DNA of 62,534 nucleotides from Leptolyngbyaceae cyanobacterium RM1_1_2 (GCA_012032345.1 JAAUQI010000027.1:1-62534), one strand, 5' to 3'. Positions 36,477 to 45,703 are shown, counted from the stretch's first letter. Program-made: numbers and translations. The notes: generated from the letters alone by a model not told the origin.

Positions 36477-38678
36477 ATGTCAGAGCGATTCCCTTCTTCT
36501 GAGAAGAGCAGCTTAAATCCTGTGACCCACCCTAATGTGATCACTACTGAGATGCTTCAAAGCCCAGAAGCCATGCGGCAAGAAATAGAGGCTTTGCGTC
36601 AGCAAGTTCAACAGCTACAGGCTGAAGCTGGCGATCGCAATTGTCAGCTAGAAAAATTGAGTCATCAAAAAGCTAACATTGACCAGCGCTTTCAGGAGCA
36701 AACCGCAGCGCTGCGAGAGTCAAATGACACTCTGATTGAAGAAGTCGTTGAGCGTCAGCAGGTTGAAGAAGCTCTGCGAGCGGCTAAAGATCAGCTACAG
36801 GCCATTCTAGAAGCTGTCCCCGGCATTGTGTCGTGGATTAGTGCTGATCTGCGCTATCTAGGCGTTAATCAGCACTTGGCTAAAACCTTTGGTATGCCAC
36901 CCGAGGCATTTCTAGGACAAGACATTGGCTTTTTGGATACCAGTCAGGAATTTATTAGCTTTGTACGTGACTTTTTTGCCAGTCCTCAGCCTGAAGGTCG
37001 CTGTGAGATTGATGCTACCGTCGGCGGCAGAGGGCGCAGTTTTCTGATCGTGGCGCAAAAATATAATCAGGGTAAAGCTGCATTTACCGTTGGCATTGAC
37101 ATCACAGAGCGCAATCAGGCAGAAGAAGGTCTCCGTCAGGCTGAAGCTAAGTACCGCAATATTTTTGAAAATATTGTAGAAGGTATTTTTCAAAGCACGG
37201 TGGATGGGCGATACCTCAGTGCCAATCCAGCTCTGGCAAACATCTATGGCTATGAGTCTGCCGAAGAAATGATGCTGCACATTACCAGCATCAAGCAGCA
37301 GCTTTATGTCAAGACTGGCCGACGTGAGGAATTCGTTCGCATTATGAAGGTGCACGATGTAGTTGTAGGGTTTGAGTCAGAGGTTTACCGCAAAGACGGT
37401 ACTCGCATCTGGATTTCAGAAAACGCACGGGCAGTTAGAGATGACTCAGGTAGCCTGCTTTACTACGAAGGGACGGTTCAAGACATTTCGGCACGCAAGC
37501 ACGCTGAAATTGCTCTACAGCACGCTAACGAAGAACTTGAACAGCGGGTGCTGCGTCGAACAGCAGCGCTGACTGATACAAACCGACAGCTGCTAGCTGA
37601 AATTCATGAACGCCATCGAATGGAGGAGGCGCTACGAGATTCTGAAGCAGAACTGCGGGCTTTGTTTGCCGCCATGACAGATGTAATCACTGTCTTTGAC
37701 TCAGAAGGTCGCTACCTCAATATGGTGGCAACCAACTCAGCGCTGCTTTACCGCCCCGAGCAAGAAAGAGTCGGACGAACAGTCTATCAGGTGTTGCCTC
37801 CTTATCAGGCCAACTTGTTCATGCGCACTATTCATCGCGCTTTGAATACCAAGCAGCCTGTTCGCCTTGAGTACAACCTACCTGTAGGCGACTGGCATCA
37901 GAATGATAAAAGTGGTGGAAATGCTGCGGCTGACGACTTTGAGAATACGGCCTGGTATGCCGCGATTATTTCCCCAATGCCAGATAATCGGGTGATTTGG
38001 GTGGCGCGTGATATTACTGAGCGCCGCCGTACTGATTGGGCACTACAGGCGGAGCAGCAAAAGTCTGAGCGGCTTTTGCTAAATATTTTGCCACGATCGA
38101 TTGCTGAGGAGCTAAAGCAAAATCCTAGCTCAATCGCCTATCGCTTTGAAGAGGCTACTATTTTATTTGCTGATATTGTTAACTTTACGGGTCTCTCAGC
38201 CAGTATGCCGCCGACGGCTTTAGTAGATCTGCTCAACGAAATCTTTTCGACTTTTGATCAGCTCGCATCCCAGTACGGAATAGAAAAAATCAAGACGCTA
38301 GGGGACGCCTATATGGTCGTCGGTGGTCTGCCTGACCCCGATCCAGATCATCCAGAGGCAGTAGCGGCGATGGCTTTAGAAATGCGCCAGGCGATCGCTC
38401 AGTTTCAACGAGCGGACGGACATCCCTTTAAACTGCGCATTGGTATTGATATGGGGCCAGTGGTGGCAGGCGTGATCGGCATTCGCAAATTTTCCTATGA
38501 TCTCTGGGGAAACGCGGTGAACGTGGCTAGCCGGATGGAGTCACAGGGAATTGCAGGCAAGATTCAGGTCACAGCCGCAGTTTACGAGCGGCTTAAAAAC
38601 CAATATCGCTTTGAGCAGCGGGGCGAAATCAAAGTTAAGGGACGGGGATTGATGACGACCTATTGGCTGATGGCCTAA
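36477..38678 (+). CDS. PAS-containing class III adenylate cyclase
   Basis: A 733-residue soluble sensor that makes cAMP. After a Gln/Glu-rich coiled coil (about 25-90) come three PAS domains (about 100-215, 220-340 and 385-515) and a class III cyclase domain (530-733). Both metal aspartates are visible (FADIVNFTG near 564, and LGDAYM), with the adenine-specifying lysine and aspartate (EKIKTLGD, YDLWGNAVNVASRM), indicating adenylate rather than guanylate cyclase. There is no membrane segment. The second PAS domain closely resembles the third PAS of the GGDEF/EAL protein at 51422-55552. The ligand is unknown. Confidence 0.9.
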   Translation: MSERFPSSEKSSLNPVTHPNVITTEMLQSPEAMRQEIEALRQQVQQLQAEAGDRNCQLEKLSHQKANIDQRFQEQTAALRESNDTLIEEVVERQQVEEALRAAKDQLQAILEAVPGIVSWISADLRYLGVNQHLAKTFGMPPEAFLGQDIGFLDTSQEFISFVRDFFASPQPEGRCEIDATVGGRGRSFLIVAQKYNQGKAAFTVGIDITERNQAEEGLRQAEAKYRNIFENIVEGIFQSTVDGRYLSANPALANIYGYESAEEMMLHITSIKQQLYVKTGRREEFVRIMKVHDVVVGFESEVYRKDGTRIWISENARAVRDDSGSLLYYEGTVQDISARKHAEIALQHANEELEQRVLRRTAALTDTNRQLLAEIHERHRMEEALRDSEAELRALFAAMTDVITVFDSEGRYLNMVATNSALLYRPEQERVGRTVYQVLPPYQANLFMRTIHRALNTKQPVRLEYNLPVGDWHQNDKSGGNAAADDFENTAWYAAIISPMPDNRVIWVARDITERRRTDWALQAEQQKSERLLLNILPRSIAEELKQNPSSIAYRFEEATILFADIVNFTGLSASMPPTALVDLLNEIFSTFDQLASQYGIEKIKTLGDAYMVVGGLPDPDPDHPEAVAAMALEMRQAIAQFQRADGHPFKLRIGIDMGPVVAGVIGIRKFSYDLWGNAVNVASRMESQGIAGKIQVTAAVYERLKNQYRFEQRGEIKVKGRGLMTTYWLMA

Positions 38679-38732
38679 GCTATAACTCGGCAGGCCAGAA
38701 TTAAAGTCTGAGCCTTTTTTTGATTCTGTAAT

Positions 38733-39569
38733 ATGTCCCTATCTTTTCCGACCCCAGTTGTGGAGCCGAGCTGGCTAGCAGAGCATTTGCATAAGCCAAC
38801 CCTGGTGGTGGTAGACTGCCGTTTTTCGCTGTCTGAGCCTGAGTTGGGACGACAGCAGTATACTGAAGGCCATATTCCTGGGGCTGTCTACCTTGATCTC
38901 AACCGGGACTTATCTGGCTCCGTGCAGAGGCATGGTGGGCGACATCCACTGCCAGATTTAGCCAAGCTATCGGCCAAACTTGGAGCAATCGGTATCAATT
39001 CTAAAAACTCTATGCCCACCCAGGTCGTGGCTTATGACAGCTCTGACTTTGCATTCGCGGCGCGGCTGTGGTGGTTGCTAAACTACTTAGGCCATGATCA
39101 AGTCGCTGTCTTAAACGGTGGTTTTACCGGGTGGCAGTCTGCTGGCTATGGCCTCTCTCAGGCAGTTTCTTCTCTTAATCCTGGAAACTTTGTACCCCAG
39201 CCCCACCCCGAATTGATGGTTGAGATTGAGGAACTCAAACAGCATAAAGATGCACCGGGCGTTTGGCTAGTGGACTCGCGATCGCCGGAGCGCTACCGGG
39301 GCGAAAAGGAACCGATTGACCCGGTAGCGGGCAGTATTCCTGGTGCAGTGAACTATTTTTGGCAGGCCGTTTCCGATTCGCAAGGGCGGCTGCGATCGCC
39401 GATAGAACTGAAACAGCACTGGCAGTCTTTGAGTCAGGCCGATCAGGTAATTGTGTACTGTGGCTCAGGCGTAACTGCCTGTGTAAATCTGCTATCACAG
39501 GTGGCGGCGGGACTACCGATGCCGAAGCTCTATGTTGGTGGCTGGAGCGACTGGTGTTCTTATCGCTAG
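38733..39569 (+). CDS. Rhodanese-like sulfurtransferase (thiosulfate or 3-mercaptopyruvate type)
   Basis: A two-domain sulfurtransferase of 278 residues. The N-terminal non-catalytic domain contains VVDCRFSLSEPELGRQQYTEGHIPGA and AYDSSDFAFAARLWWLLNYLGH. The C-terminal domain has SRSPERYRGEKEPIDPVAGSIPGA and the active-site loop VIVYCGSGVTA with the catalytic cysteine. A Gly-Ser-Gly-Val-Thr loop is more typical of the mercaptopyruvate subgroup, but substrate choice cannot be assigned. The C-terminus (GGWSDWCSYR) is slightly short. Confidence 0.88.
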   Translation: MSLSFPTPVVEPSWLAEHLHKPTLVVVDCRFSLSEPELGRQQYTEGHIPGAVYLDLNRDLSGSVQRHGGRHPLPDLAKLSAKLGAIGINSKNSMPTQVVAYDSSDFAFAARLWWLLNYLGHDQVAVLNGGFTGWQSAGYGLSQAVSSLNPGNFVPQPHPELMVEIEELKQHKDAPGVWLVDSRSPERYRGEKEPIDPVAGSIPGAVNYFWQAVSDSQGRLRSPIELKQHWQSLSQADQVIVYCGSGVTACVNLLSQVAAGLPMPKLYVGGWSDWCSYR

Positions 39570-39697
39570 GCTGTCAAAAGGCAAAGCTGCCCAGTCTGGC
39601 TGAGCGAGCTATGCTCTGTCACTGTTAACGGCATCAGCGATCGCTCGGAGCTAACTGCCTTGAAAGAGCAGCCGTAATTTGCGATATGTAAACAATA

Positions 39698-40084
39698 CTA
39701 GGCTGCAATTGCAATTGCGTCGGCTGGATCTGGCTGTTGGGAGAGGGCCTTGGCAGATTGGGCAGCTTTGCCGGAAAGAATGCGATCGCCAGATTCAGAA
39801 ATTTTTAGCGCTTCACACCCGGGTGGGGCAGGAAAAGCACAGGCAAGCTTAGCACTCACCGCAGGCGGCGCTTCAAACAGCAGGCTGATAAAAGGAGCTG
39901 AATTGTGCTGTTCGATTAGGCGTGCCTGTAGTTCAAACAGGCGCAGCGCCACCAGCGGATATACCTGAGATGGAATGCCCAGCAGCGCCCAGCCTTTCTT
40001 CTCTTTGGCACGGCGAAATCGAATGGTAGACCAGGCCGCCGGATAGGAGTGATTCGCAACAGGGGAAGTGGCAAGTGTAGACAT
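39698..40084 (-). CDS. Hypothetical protein, cyanobacterial
   Basis: An open frame of about 128 residues that I do not recognise. The start is placed at the ATG at 40084 (MSTLATSPVANHSYPAAWST). The front half is basic with a helical segment (FRRAKEKKGWALLGIPSQVY, then LRLFELQARLIEQH); the C-terminal third is rich in Ala and Ser. There is no signal peptide, membrane helix or catalytic motif. The codon use resembles the neighbouring genes. It stands alone between two plus-strand genes. Confidence 0.45.
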   Translation of the reverse strand: MSTLATSPVANHSYPAAWSTIRFRRAKEKKGWALLGIPSQVYPLVALRLFELQARLIEQHNSAPFISLLFEAPPAVSAKLACAFPAPPGCEALKISESGDRILSGKAAQSAKALSQQPDPADAIAIAA

Positions 40085-40261
40085 AGGACTGACTGAGTAC
40101 ACTGCAGGTGAGTATGACCCAATTATAGTTCATTTGTACTAAAAGGTATCTTCTTGGTAAAATCTTCAAAATCAAAGAGGATGGTAGACTTTTGCTATGA
40201 AAGCACTGCCGACCTTAGAGAAACTGGGTCATGAGTAGAAAGATGCTTTCAGCCAAAAAAC

Positions 40262-40987
40262 ATGAAGTCTTCTCAGCTTAAAAATACTGCACTTTATCTG
40301 CTGTGCTTGGTGATGGTACCTGTGGTAATGGTTGCTATTAGAGTGATTATTACCTGGTCAGCCGAGCGCTACATCTACTCAGTTCCGTGGGTAGGTGGCC
40401 TGCTCAAAAGTCTGGAGATTGCTGAACTGGCCAACGTTGTTGTCTTTGCTCTATTAGGGTTAGGCTTAGGGGCTGCTACCATTTTTCTACCCAAAGTTAA
40501 GGGACTGGGGCCTAGAGTCGCCGTGCTGCTGCTCGTCTTTATGCTGGCGGCTGGCGTCTTTGGCACTGGCTACTTGGCGCGTCAGCATCTTTGGATTCAG
40601 CAGGTTGCTGACCAGTCAAATATTAGCTCGGAGGCGGCTAAAACACTGGCTGACAACCTGCTGGTCAAGCAGACTGGCGATCGCGGCTTTTGGGGCTTTT
40701 ACCGCTACACAACACAGGTGCCTGTGCTGCCAACTGAGGCCAGAGATTTACAGACGCTAGCAGAAGAAGAGAAATGGGTGCGTTCTGAGCTAACACGCTT
40801 CAGCGGGGTTGAACCCGGCGTATTTTCCAAGGTGTTTCATATGACGGGCTGGGGAATTCGCATCTTCTATATGCTGCTGGCCGCAATTACGGTACTGATT
40901 TATTTCTTAAAGGGTACTGACTGGGCTGAGTCACAGAGACCTCAACCTTCTCCTCGTCCGATTCCTAGAGTTCCGCAAAAGCGATGA
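40262..40987 (+). CDS. Conserved cyanobacterial membrane protein of unknown function
   Basis: A 241-residue protein with four predicted membrane helices: about 10-30 (LYLLCLVMVPVVMVAIRVI), 55-75 (VVFALLGLGLGAATIFL), 83-103 (VAVLLLVFMLAAGVFGTGYL) and 205-223 (IFYMLLAAITVLIYFL). A soluble loop of about 95 residues lies between the third and fourth. The tail is proline- and arginine-rich (RPQPSPRPIPRVPQKR). The stop overlaps the mobA start by four bases (ATGA), so the two genes are probably one operon, though no functional link is known. Confidence 0.65.
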   Translation: MKSSQLKNTALYLLCLVMVPVVMVAIRVIITWSAERYIYSVPWVGGLLKSLEIAELANVVVFALLGLGLGAATIFLPKVKGLGPRVAVLLLVFMLAAGVFGTGYLARQHLWIQQVADQSNISSEAAKTLADNLLVKQTGDRGFWGFYRYTTQVPVLPTEARDLQTLAEEEKWVRSELTRFSGVEPGVFSKVFHMTGWGIRIFYMLLAAITVLIYFLKGTDWAESQRPQPSPRPIPRVPQKR

Positions 40988-41652
40988 GCACGCTCTCAGC
41001 CATCGTGCTAGCGGGGGGAAACAGTACCCGCATGGGTACAGACAAGGCTTTGCTTGAGATTAACGGTCAGCCGCTGCTGCAGAGGATTTATCAGGTAGCA
41101 CAGAGGGTTGCAGATCCGGTGTATGTGGTCGCACCCTGGAGCGATCGCTATCGAACTGTGCTACCAGCGACCTGTCGTCTGATTGCGGAAACTGCTTTTG
41201 ATAGCGACGACGAGCAAACTTTTCCACAGATATCTCACGGGCCGATGGTGGGCTTTGTCCAAGGGCTGCGTCAGGTTCAGACTGACTGGGTGCTGCTGCT
41301 CGCCTGTGACTTACCTAACCTTGAGGCCGAAGTCTTACAGGGTTGGGCCGAACGTCTGCCTCAGGTGTCATCGGAAGCGATCGCACTCCTGCCCCAGCAT
41401 CCCCAGGGTTGGGAACCTCTCTGCGGCTATTATCGCCGTCGCTGTCTGGCTTCTCTAGAAAGCTTTTTGCACAAGAGCGGTCGCTCATTTCAGCGGTGGC
41501 TGAGCTATCAGACTGTAGCCCCAATTAAAGACTACAAACGCCACCTGCTGTTTAACTGCAACACGCCAGAAGATTTGCGGCAGACTATAGAAAACGATCA
41601 ACCAGAAGATTTGCGGCAGACTATAGAAAATGATCAATTTGGCTTAACCTGA
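40984..41652 (+). CDS. mobA: Molybdenum cofactor guanylyltransferase
   Basis: MobA attaches GMP to molybdopterin to form the bis-MGD cofactor used, for example, by nitrate reductase. The 222-residue protein has the nucleotide-binding motif IVLAGGNSTRMGTDKALLEI and the metal-binding aspartate in LLLACDLPNLE. The last 24 residues are two copies of PEDLRQTIENDQ, encoded by a 36-base tandem duplication at 41566-41637 with one silent difference, so the C-terminus is 12 residues longer than its parent form. It overlaps the upstream membrane gene by four bases. Confidence 0.92.
   Translation: MSTLSAIVLAGGNSTRMGTDKALLEINGQPLLQRIYQVAQRVADPVYVVAPWSDRYRTVLPATCRLIAETAFDSDDEQTFPQISHGPMVGFVQGLRQVQTDWVLLLACDLPNLEAEVLQGWAERLPQVSSEAIALLPQHPQGWEPLCGYYRRRCLASLESFLHKSGRSFQRWLSYQTVAPIKDYKRHLLFNCNTPEDLRQTIENDQPEDLRQTIENDQFGLT
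41566..41637 (+). repeat. 36-base in-frame tandem duplication in mobA
   Basis: Two head-to-tail 36-base units encode PEDLRQTIENDQ twice. They differ at a single silent position (AAC versus AAT), which shows a recent duplication. Confidence 0.95.
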
Positions 41653-41681
41653 AGTAACAGAATTCTCAGGAGCGAAATCGT

Positions 41682-42278
41682 ATGGAGGCAATGGATTTTT
41701 TTCGGCTGAGCGAAGGGCGCTGGCGATCGCAGCGAACAACCCACCACCTGCCGTTTCGGCGAGCGGAGCTGGGAGAATTAGAAATTCAAGCCAGCGCCTT
41801 AGAAGCTGGAGACTCCCGGCTGAGAGAGATCTGCCAGCTACACCAAATTGATCCAGATCTGGCCATTGGGGGTGGTTCAGTGCAGTGGCAGGGTTCAATG
41901 GCCTGGGATCAAGAGAAAGATAGCCACCAGGGAGCAACTATCTTTGCGCTGGTACCTGACGATGGCAATCCCAAGCAAGGAAAGCTTTTAAGAGATATTG
42001 GCTACGCCGAAAAAGCACCCGTAGTAGGCTATTTCCAGGTAGACGACCAGGGTGGACTGGTTTTAATTACTGATTACGAAGCCACCAGTTCGGTTGAGCG
42101 ATTTTGGTTTCCCAATCCCAATTTACGCATCCGCACCAGCACCGTACAGCGCTTTGGTGGTTTTAGTACCGCCTCTTTCTGTGCTGAAACTCGCCTAAGT
42201 GATGACGCTGCCGAGAGTGCCCATGTCCAATCCCAGCCAGCCATTGCCCCCAAACTGCATTCCATTTGGGGCTGGTGA
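41682..42278 (+). CDS. Phycobilin lyase, CpcS/CpeS family
   Basis: CpcS/CpeS lyases attach a bilin to Cys84-type sites of phycobiliproteins. The 198-residue protein has the lipocalin-like pattern: FFRLSEGRWRSQRTTHHLPF, the QGSMAWDQEKDSHQGAT block, GYAEKAPVVGYFQV and the C-terminal RIRTSTVQRFGGFSTASFCAE, which is diagnostic. Which subclass it belongs to, and its substrate, cannot be decided. About 56 bases overlap the next gene, and the membrane-anchored rod linker cpcL lies 0.65 kb downstream, giving an antenna-related context. Confidence 0.9.
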   Translation: MEAMDFFRLSEGRWRSQRTTHHLPFRRAELGELEIQASALEAGDSRLREICQLHQIDPDLAIGGGSVQWQGSMAWDQEKDSHQGATIFALVPDDGNPKQGKLLRDIGYAEKAPVVGYFQVDDQGGLVLITDYEATSSVERFWFPNPNLRIRTSTVQRFGGFSTASFCAETRLSDDAAESAHVQSQPAIAPKLHSIWGW

Positions 42279-42807
42279 GACTGACCCGGTTCTGACTGGC
42301 TCAGATTATTTGCAGCAGCTGCGACAGGTAGCGATCGCCTCTGACATGATTCAGCTACCAGAGTCGATATCTCAGCGGCTTCAGATCAACCGCTGGATTG
42401 GACTGCATGTTGAGTCTGTCAATGCTCAGCTTAGGCAGTACTTATCCAACTGCCAGCACTGCTTCAAACCTCACCAGCAGGTACCTGCTCAAGTGCTAGC
42501 GGCCCCGCTTTCAGAGCGCTATGGCATCGACGCGGTATGTAATTTACAGACCACACCCGTGACGCTATTAATTGATGTCGGGCAGATTGAGCCATCAGAC
42601 TGGCAAATGGCTATTACCCATGAATATGCCCATGCTCAGGTGGGTTCGCCTGGGCACGCTGAGCCATTTCGACAAATACTGCATCACCTCTGTTTGGGTC
42701 TGGCGCTGCCTGTCCCTGCGGCTACGCTTACTGCTCAGCAGCTCAGCAGCTGGCCTGCTTGCCGCCATCGAGCTGATAAATTTGCTTTTTGGGAAGGAAA
42801 ACTGTAA
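42223..42807 (+). CDS. Hypothetical protein with HExxH zinc-peptidase-like motif
   Basis: A protein of about 194 residues that I cannot assign to a named family. It has one HExxH motif (ITHEYAHAQVGSPGHAEPF near residue 135) that could bind zinc, with a further His-Glu some ten residues later. There are several cysteines (CQHC and elsewhere) and no signal peptide. I chose the ATG at 42223 (MSNPSQPLPPNCIPFGAGET); an ATG eight codons upstream is also open. It overlaps the bilin lyase gene and precedes cpcL, so a role in antenna maturation is a guess. Confidence 0.6.
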   Translation: MSNPSQPLPPNCIPFGAGETDPVLTGSDYLQQLRQVAIASDMIQLPESISQRLQINRWIGLHVESVNAQLRQYLSNCQHCFKPHQQVPAQVLAAPLSERYGIDAVCNLQTTPVTLLIDVGQIEPSDWQMAITHEYAHAQVGSPGHAEPFRQILHHLCLGLALPVPAATLTAQQLSSWPACRHRADKFAFWEGKL

Positions 42808-42932
42808 AAAATGAGACAATTTTTGAGAAATATTTGAAAACTTTGATTTGGTTTAAGCAATCGAAAAAACCGTAGCTGGGCTTCCTTATGCTTAAGTTCA
42901 TTGAGTACTTTTGCTTAGGAGACCCCCAAACC

Positions 42933-43676
42933 ATGACAATTCCGCTTCTAGAATATACCCCTTCTAGCCAAAATCAGCGCGTTAACGGCTACGATATCCC
43001 CAATGACGATCAGCCGCGCCGCTACTGCGTAGACGATCGCCTTTCGCCCTCCGAGATGGACGTTTTAATCGAGTCGGCCTATCGTCAAATTCTATTTCAT
43101 GCCTTTGAGTATGACCGCGCTCCGGCTTTAGAGTCTCAGCTTCGCAGCGGTCAAATTACAGTGCGCAACTTTGTGCGCGGCCTACTGCTCTCGCCTGCCT
43201 ATCACAACAGCTTTTATGAGCTAAACAGCAACTATCGCTTTGTGGAGCAGTGTATTCGCCGGGTGCTGGGTCGAGACGTGTATGGCGATCGTGAAAAGTT
43301 AGCCTGGTCTATCAAAATTGCCACGCTGGGCTATCAGGGCTTTATTGAAGCGCTGCTCAACAGCAATGAGTACTTAGAAAACTTTGGCGATAACACAGTC
43401 CCTTATCCGCGCCGCCGAGTGCTGGTCGGACATGTACTAGGCGATCGCCCGGTTGATTTGCAGCTGCCGCGCTATGACGGCTACTACCGCAGTCAGCTAC
43501 AGCAGCTCGGTCACCGCTTTGACGGAGCTGCTAGCTATCGCTGGAGCTGGCAGCGTCCGCCCTATCCGCAGTGGGTCTACAAAACGGGAACGGCGATCGC
43601 CTACGGCGGTGCAGCTTTTCTAGGACTGATAGTGCTCTCAGTCGTGCTGTCCTGGTTTGGCTGGATTCAGATTTAG
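42933..43676 (+). CDS. cpcL: Phycobilisome rod linker with C-terminal membrane anchor (CpcL/CpcG2 type)
   Basis: CpcL links phycocyanin rods to the thylakoid membrane, forming a coreless antenna for photosystem I. The 247-residue protein starts [20 protein letters not shown] at 42933, after TTAGGAGA. The Pfam linker domain ([37 protein letters not shown]) and [37 protein letters not shown] are clear. The last 25 residues form a hydrophobic helix ([17 protein letters not shown]), the feature that distinguishes CpcL from CpcG1. A hairpin follows at 43696-43728. Confidence 0.9.
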   Translation: MTIPLLEYTPSSQNQRVNGYDIPNDDQPRRYCVDDRLSPSEMDVLIESAYRQILFHAFEYDRAPALESQLRSGQITVRNFVRGLLLSPAYHNSFYELNSNYRFVEQCIRRVLGRDVYGDREKLAWSIKIATLGYQGFIEALLNSNEYLENFGDNTVPYPRRRVLVGHVLGDRPVDLQLPRYDGYYRSQLQQLGHRFDGAASYRWSWQRPPYPQWVYKTGTAIAYGGAAFLGLIVLSVVLSWFGWIQI

Positions 43677-43695
43677 CCAGTCCTCTGACGCTCTA

Positions 43696-43728
43696 GGCTG
43701 CTGCTAAGAAGCCTCTTAGGCGGCAGCC
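43696..43728 (+). terminator. Possible cpcL terminator hairpin
   Basis: GGCTGC pairs with GCAGCC, and TAAGA with TCTTA inside it, separated by a mismatched three-base internal loop; the apical loop is four bases. It starts 20 bases after the cpcL stop. There is no T-run, so termination by this alone is doubtful. Confidence 0.4.
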
Positions 43729-43900
43729 CCCATACCAAAACTCTTAAAATGCAGAATTGGTGATAGCAGGGATTTCTGCCCTCCTGCCAAACCACATAGC
43801 TGCGTCGCCCTGTTCAACTACTGGTTTACGGGCGATAAAAACCATAGCCAATCTCACGCTGGTCTACTCTAGCTTTACCTCATCCCAGCTGCCTCGCTTC

Positions 43901-44881
43901 CTACCCCAGCGATCGCCGCCTTAGCACCGCCAGCAGCTTTGTAAATGTGGGCGGCAAGGGGGCGATCGCCTCTAGCAGCTCACCTGAAATAGGATGCTTT
44001 AGCCGCAGCTTCCAAGCGTGGAGAGCCTGACCTGGGAGGTTGACGCCAACAGAGCGTCCGGCCCCGTAGAGCGGATCGCCGACAATGGGGTGGCCCATGT
44101 GGGCGCTGTGAACCCGGATTTGGTGGGTGCGCCCAGTCTCTAGGCGAAACTGCAAGAGGCTGTGGTTGCCAATGCGCTCTAGAAGCTGCCAGTGGGTGAC
44201 GGCGGCGCGCCCGCCCTCATCTTCAGGAATAATGGCCTGCTTTTTGCGATCGATAGGATGGCGGCCTAAGGGTAAATCAAGCCTGCCCTGATCGGTTTTG
44301 GGGGCACCGTAGACAATTGCTAAGTAATCGCGTCCGGCGGTTTTGTCTTTGAGCTGAGCCTGTAGGCGCTGGTGGGCCAAATCAGTTTTGGCAATCATGA
44401 TCGCCCCGGTGGTATCTTTATCCAGCCGATGGACAATGCCCGGTCGCTGAACGCCGCCGATGCCAGCGAGGGTATCGCCGCAGTAGGCCAAAATTGCGTT
44501 GACTAGGGTGCCGCTGGTGTGACCGGGGGCTGGATGGACTACCATATCGGCTGGCTTGTTGAGAATCAGCAGGGCCTCATCTTCGTACAAGATGTCGAGT
44601 GCGATCGCCTCTGGCTGCAAATCCAGCGGCTGCGCCTCCGGTAGCTTCACCTGAACGCGATCGCCTGTTTGCACAGTGACTTTTTTGGTTGTGCAGGGCT
44701 GACCGTTGACCACCACGCAGTTTTGATCAATCAGCTTTTGGATGCGACTGCGGGAGAGCTGGCTAAGCTGATCGCTCAGCCAGCGATCGAGGCGTTCTGG
44801 CTGGGCGGCGGCGACCGTTAGTTCAAAAGTTTGCCCAGAAATAGGTTCAAAGATGGGTTCAAAGATAAGTTCAGGCTCAAC
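43901..44881 (-). CDS. rluD: Ribosomal large subunit pseudouridine synthase, RluD type
   Basis: RluD-type enzymes isomerise uridines in 23S rRNA. The catalytic domain has GIVHRLDKDTTGAIMIAK with the catalytic aspartate, and ETGRTHQIRVHSAHMGHPIVGDPLYG. In front of it an S4 RNA-binding domain is intact (RLDRWLSDQLSQLSRSRIQKLIDQN), but the frame from its upstream stop at 44882-44884 contains no ATG, GTG or TTG before the GTG at 44716, which lies inside the S4 domain. The coordinates therefore give the open frame. Either a rare start (ATT or ATC) is used or one base was lost near 44872-44884. A 12-base near-tandem repeat lies there. Confidence 0.85.
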   Translation of the reverse strand, partial: VEPELIFEPIFEPISGQTFELTVAAAQPERLDRWLSDQLSQLSRSRIQKLIDQNCVVVNGQPCTTKKVTVQTGDRVQVKLPEAQPLDLQPEAIALDILYEDEALLILNKPADMVVHPAPGHTSGTLVNAILAYCGDTLAGIGGVQRPGIVHRLDKDTTGAIMIAKTDLAHQRLQAQLKDKTAGRDYLAIVYGAPKTDQGRLDLPLGRHPIDRKKQAIIPEDEGGRAAVTHWQLLERIGNHSLLQFRLETGRTHQIRVHSAHMGHPIVGDPLYGAGRSVGVNLPGQALHAWKLRLKHPISGELLEAIAPLPPTFTKLLAVLRRRSLG

Positions 44882-44890
44882 TCAATAATT

Positions 44891-45703
44891 CTATTGTGGC
44901 GGGTCAGGCGTCATGATGGTGAGCGGCTGAGGACGTCCTGCCGCCAGTAAGGCGTGCATGTTCACAACTTCCCCAACAACAGCGATCGCCGGGGGCTGAA
45001 AATTTACCGCTGTCATGTCGGTGACGACTGCTGCTAGGGTGCTAATGAGTTCTTCTTGTTCTGGGCGAGTTCCCCAGCGAATCAGGGCCACAGGTGTCTG
45101 GGGACTCAGCCCAGCGGCTAACAGCGATTGCACAATATGGGCCATGTTGTGAATGCCCATATAGATAACAATAGTTTTAGAGCCGTGGGCGATCGCCTGC
45201 CAGTTCACCTCCGGCTGATATTTACCTGCGGCTTCGTGCCCGGTGACAAACGTTACCGAAGCGCTACAGTCGCGGTGCGTGATGGGAATCCCCGCATAGG
45301 CAGGCACCGCGATCCCAGCCGTAATCCCCGGCACGACTTCAACCGCAATGCCAGCCTCAATCAGTCCCGTCATTTCTTCGCCACCGCGACCAAAAACAAA
45401 AGGATCGCCACCCTTCAGCCGCACCACAACGGCTGCCGATCGCGCCTTGGCAATCAGCAGCTCGGTAATATCCTGCTGCAGCATCGAGTGAGCGCCGCGC
45501 CGCTTACCCGCGTTGATCTGCTCGGCCTGGGGATTGATCATCGCCAAAATTTGCGGACTCGCCAAGGCATCATAGACCACCACATCCGCGCATTCCAGCA
45601 GGGCTTTGCCCTTGAGCGTAAATAGGCCCGGATCGCCAGGGCCAGCACCGACTAAATAAACGGTTCCAGGCAGGGCGGCAGATAGACTATTGCGATCGCG
45701 CAT
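44891..45703 (-). CDS. cobA: Uroporphyrinogen-III C-methyltransferase
   Basis: This SAM-dependent enzyme methylates uroporphyrinogen III at C2 and C7 to precorrin-2, the branch to siroheme and cobalamin. The 270-residue protein has the signatures VYLVGAGPGDPGLFTLKGKALLECADVV, then RLKGGDPFVFGRGGEEM, and the SAM-loop region VPGITAGIAVPAYAGIPITHR. Only the methylase domain is present, not the CysG fusion. It lies 30 bases after sirB, consistent with a siroheme operon, and 10 bases before the rluD frame. Confidence 0.95.
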   Translation of the reverse strand: MRDRNSLSAALPGTVYLVGAGPGDPGLFTLKGKALLECADVVVYDALASPQILAMINPQAEQINAGKRRGAHSMLQQDITELLIAKARSAAVVVRLKGGDPFVFGRGGEEMTGLIEAGIAVEVVPGITAGIAVPAYAGIPITHRDCSASVTFVTGHEAAGKYQPEVNWQAIAHGSKTIVIYMGIHNMAHIVQSLLAAGLSPQTPVALIRWGTRPEQEELISTLAAVVTDMTAVNFQPPAIAVVGEVVNMHALLAAGRPQPLTIMTPDPPQ

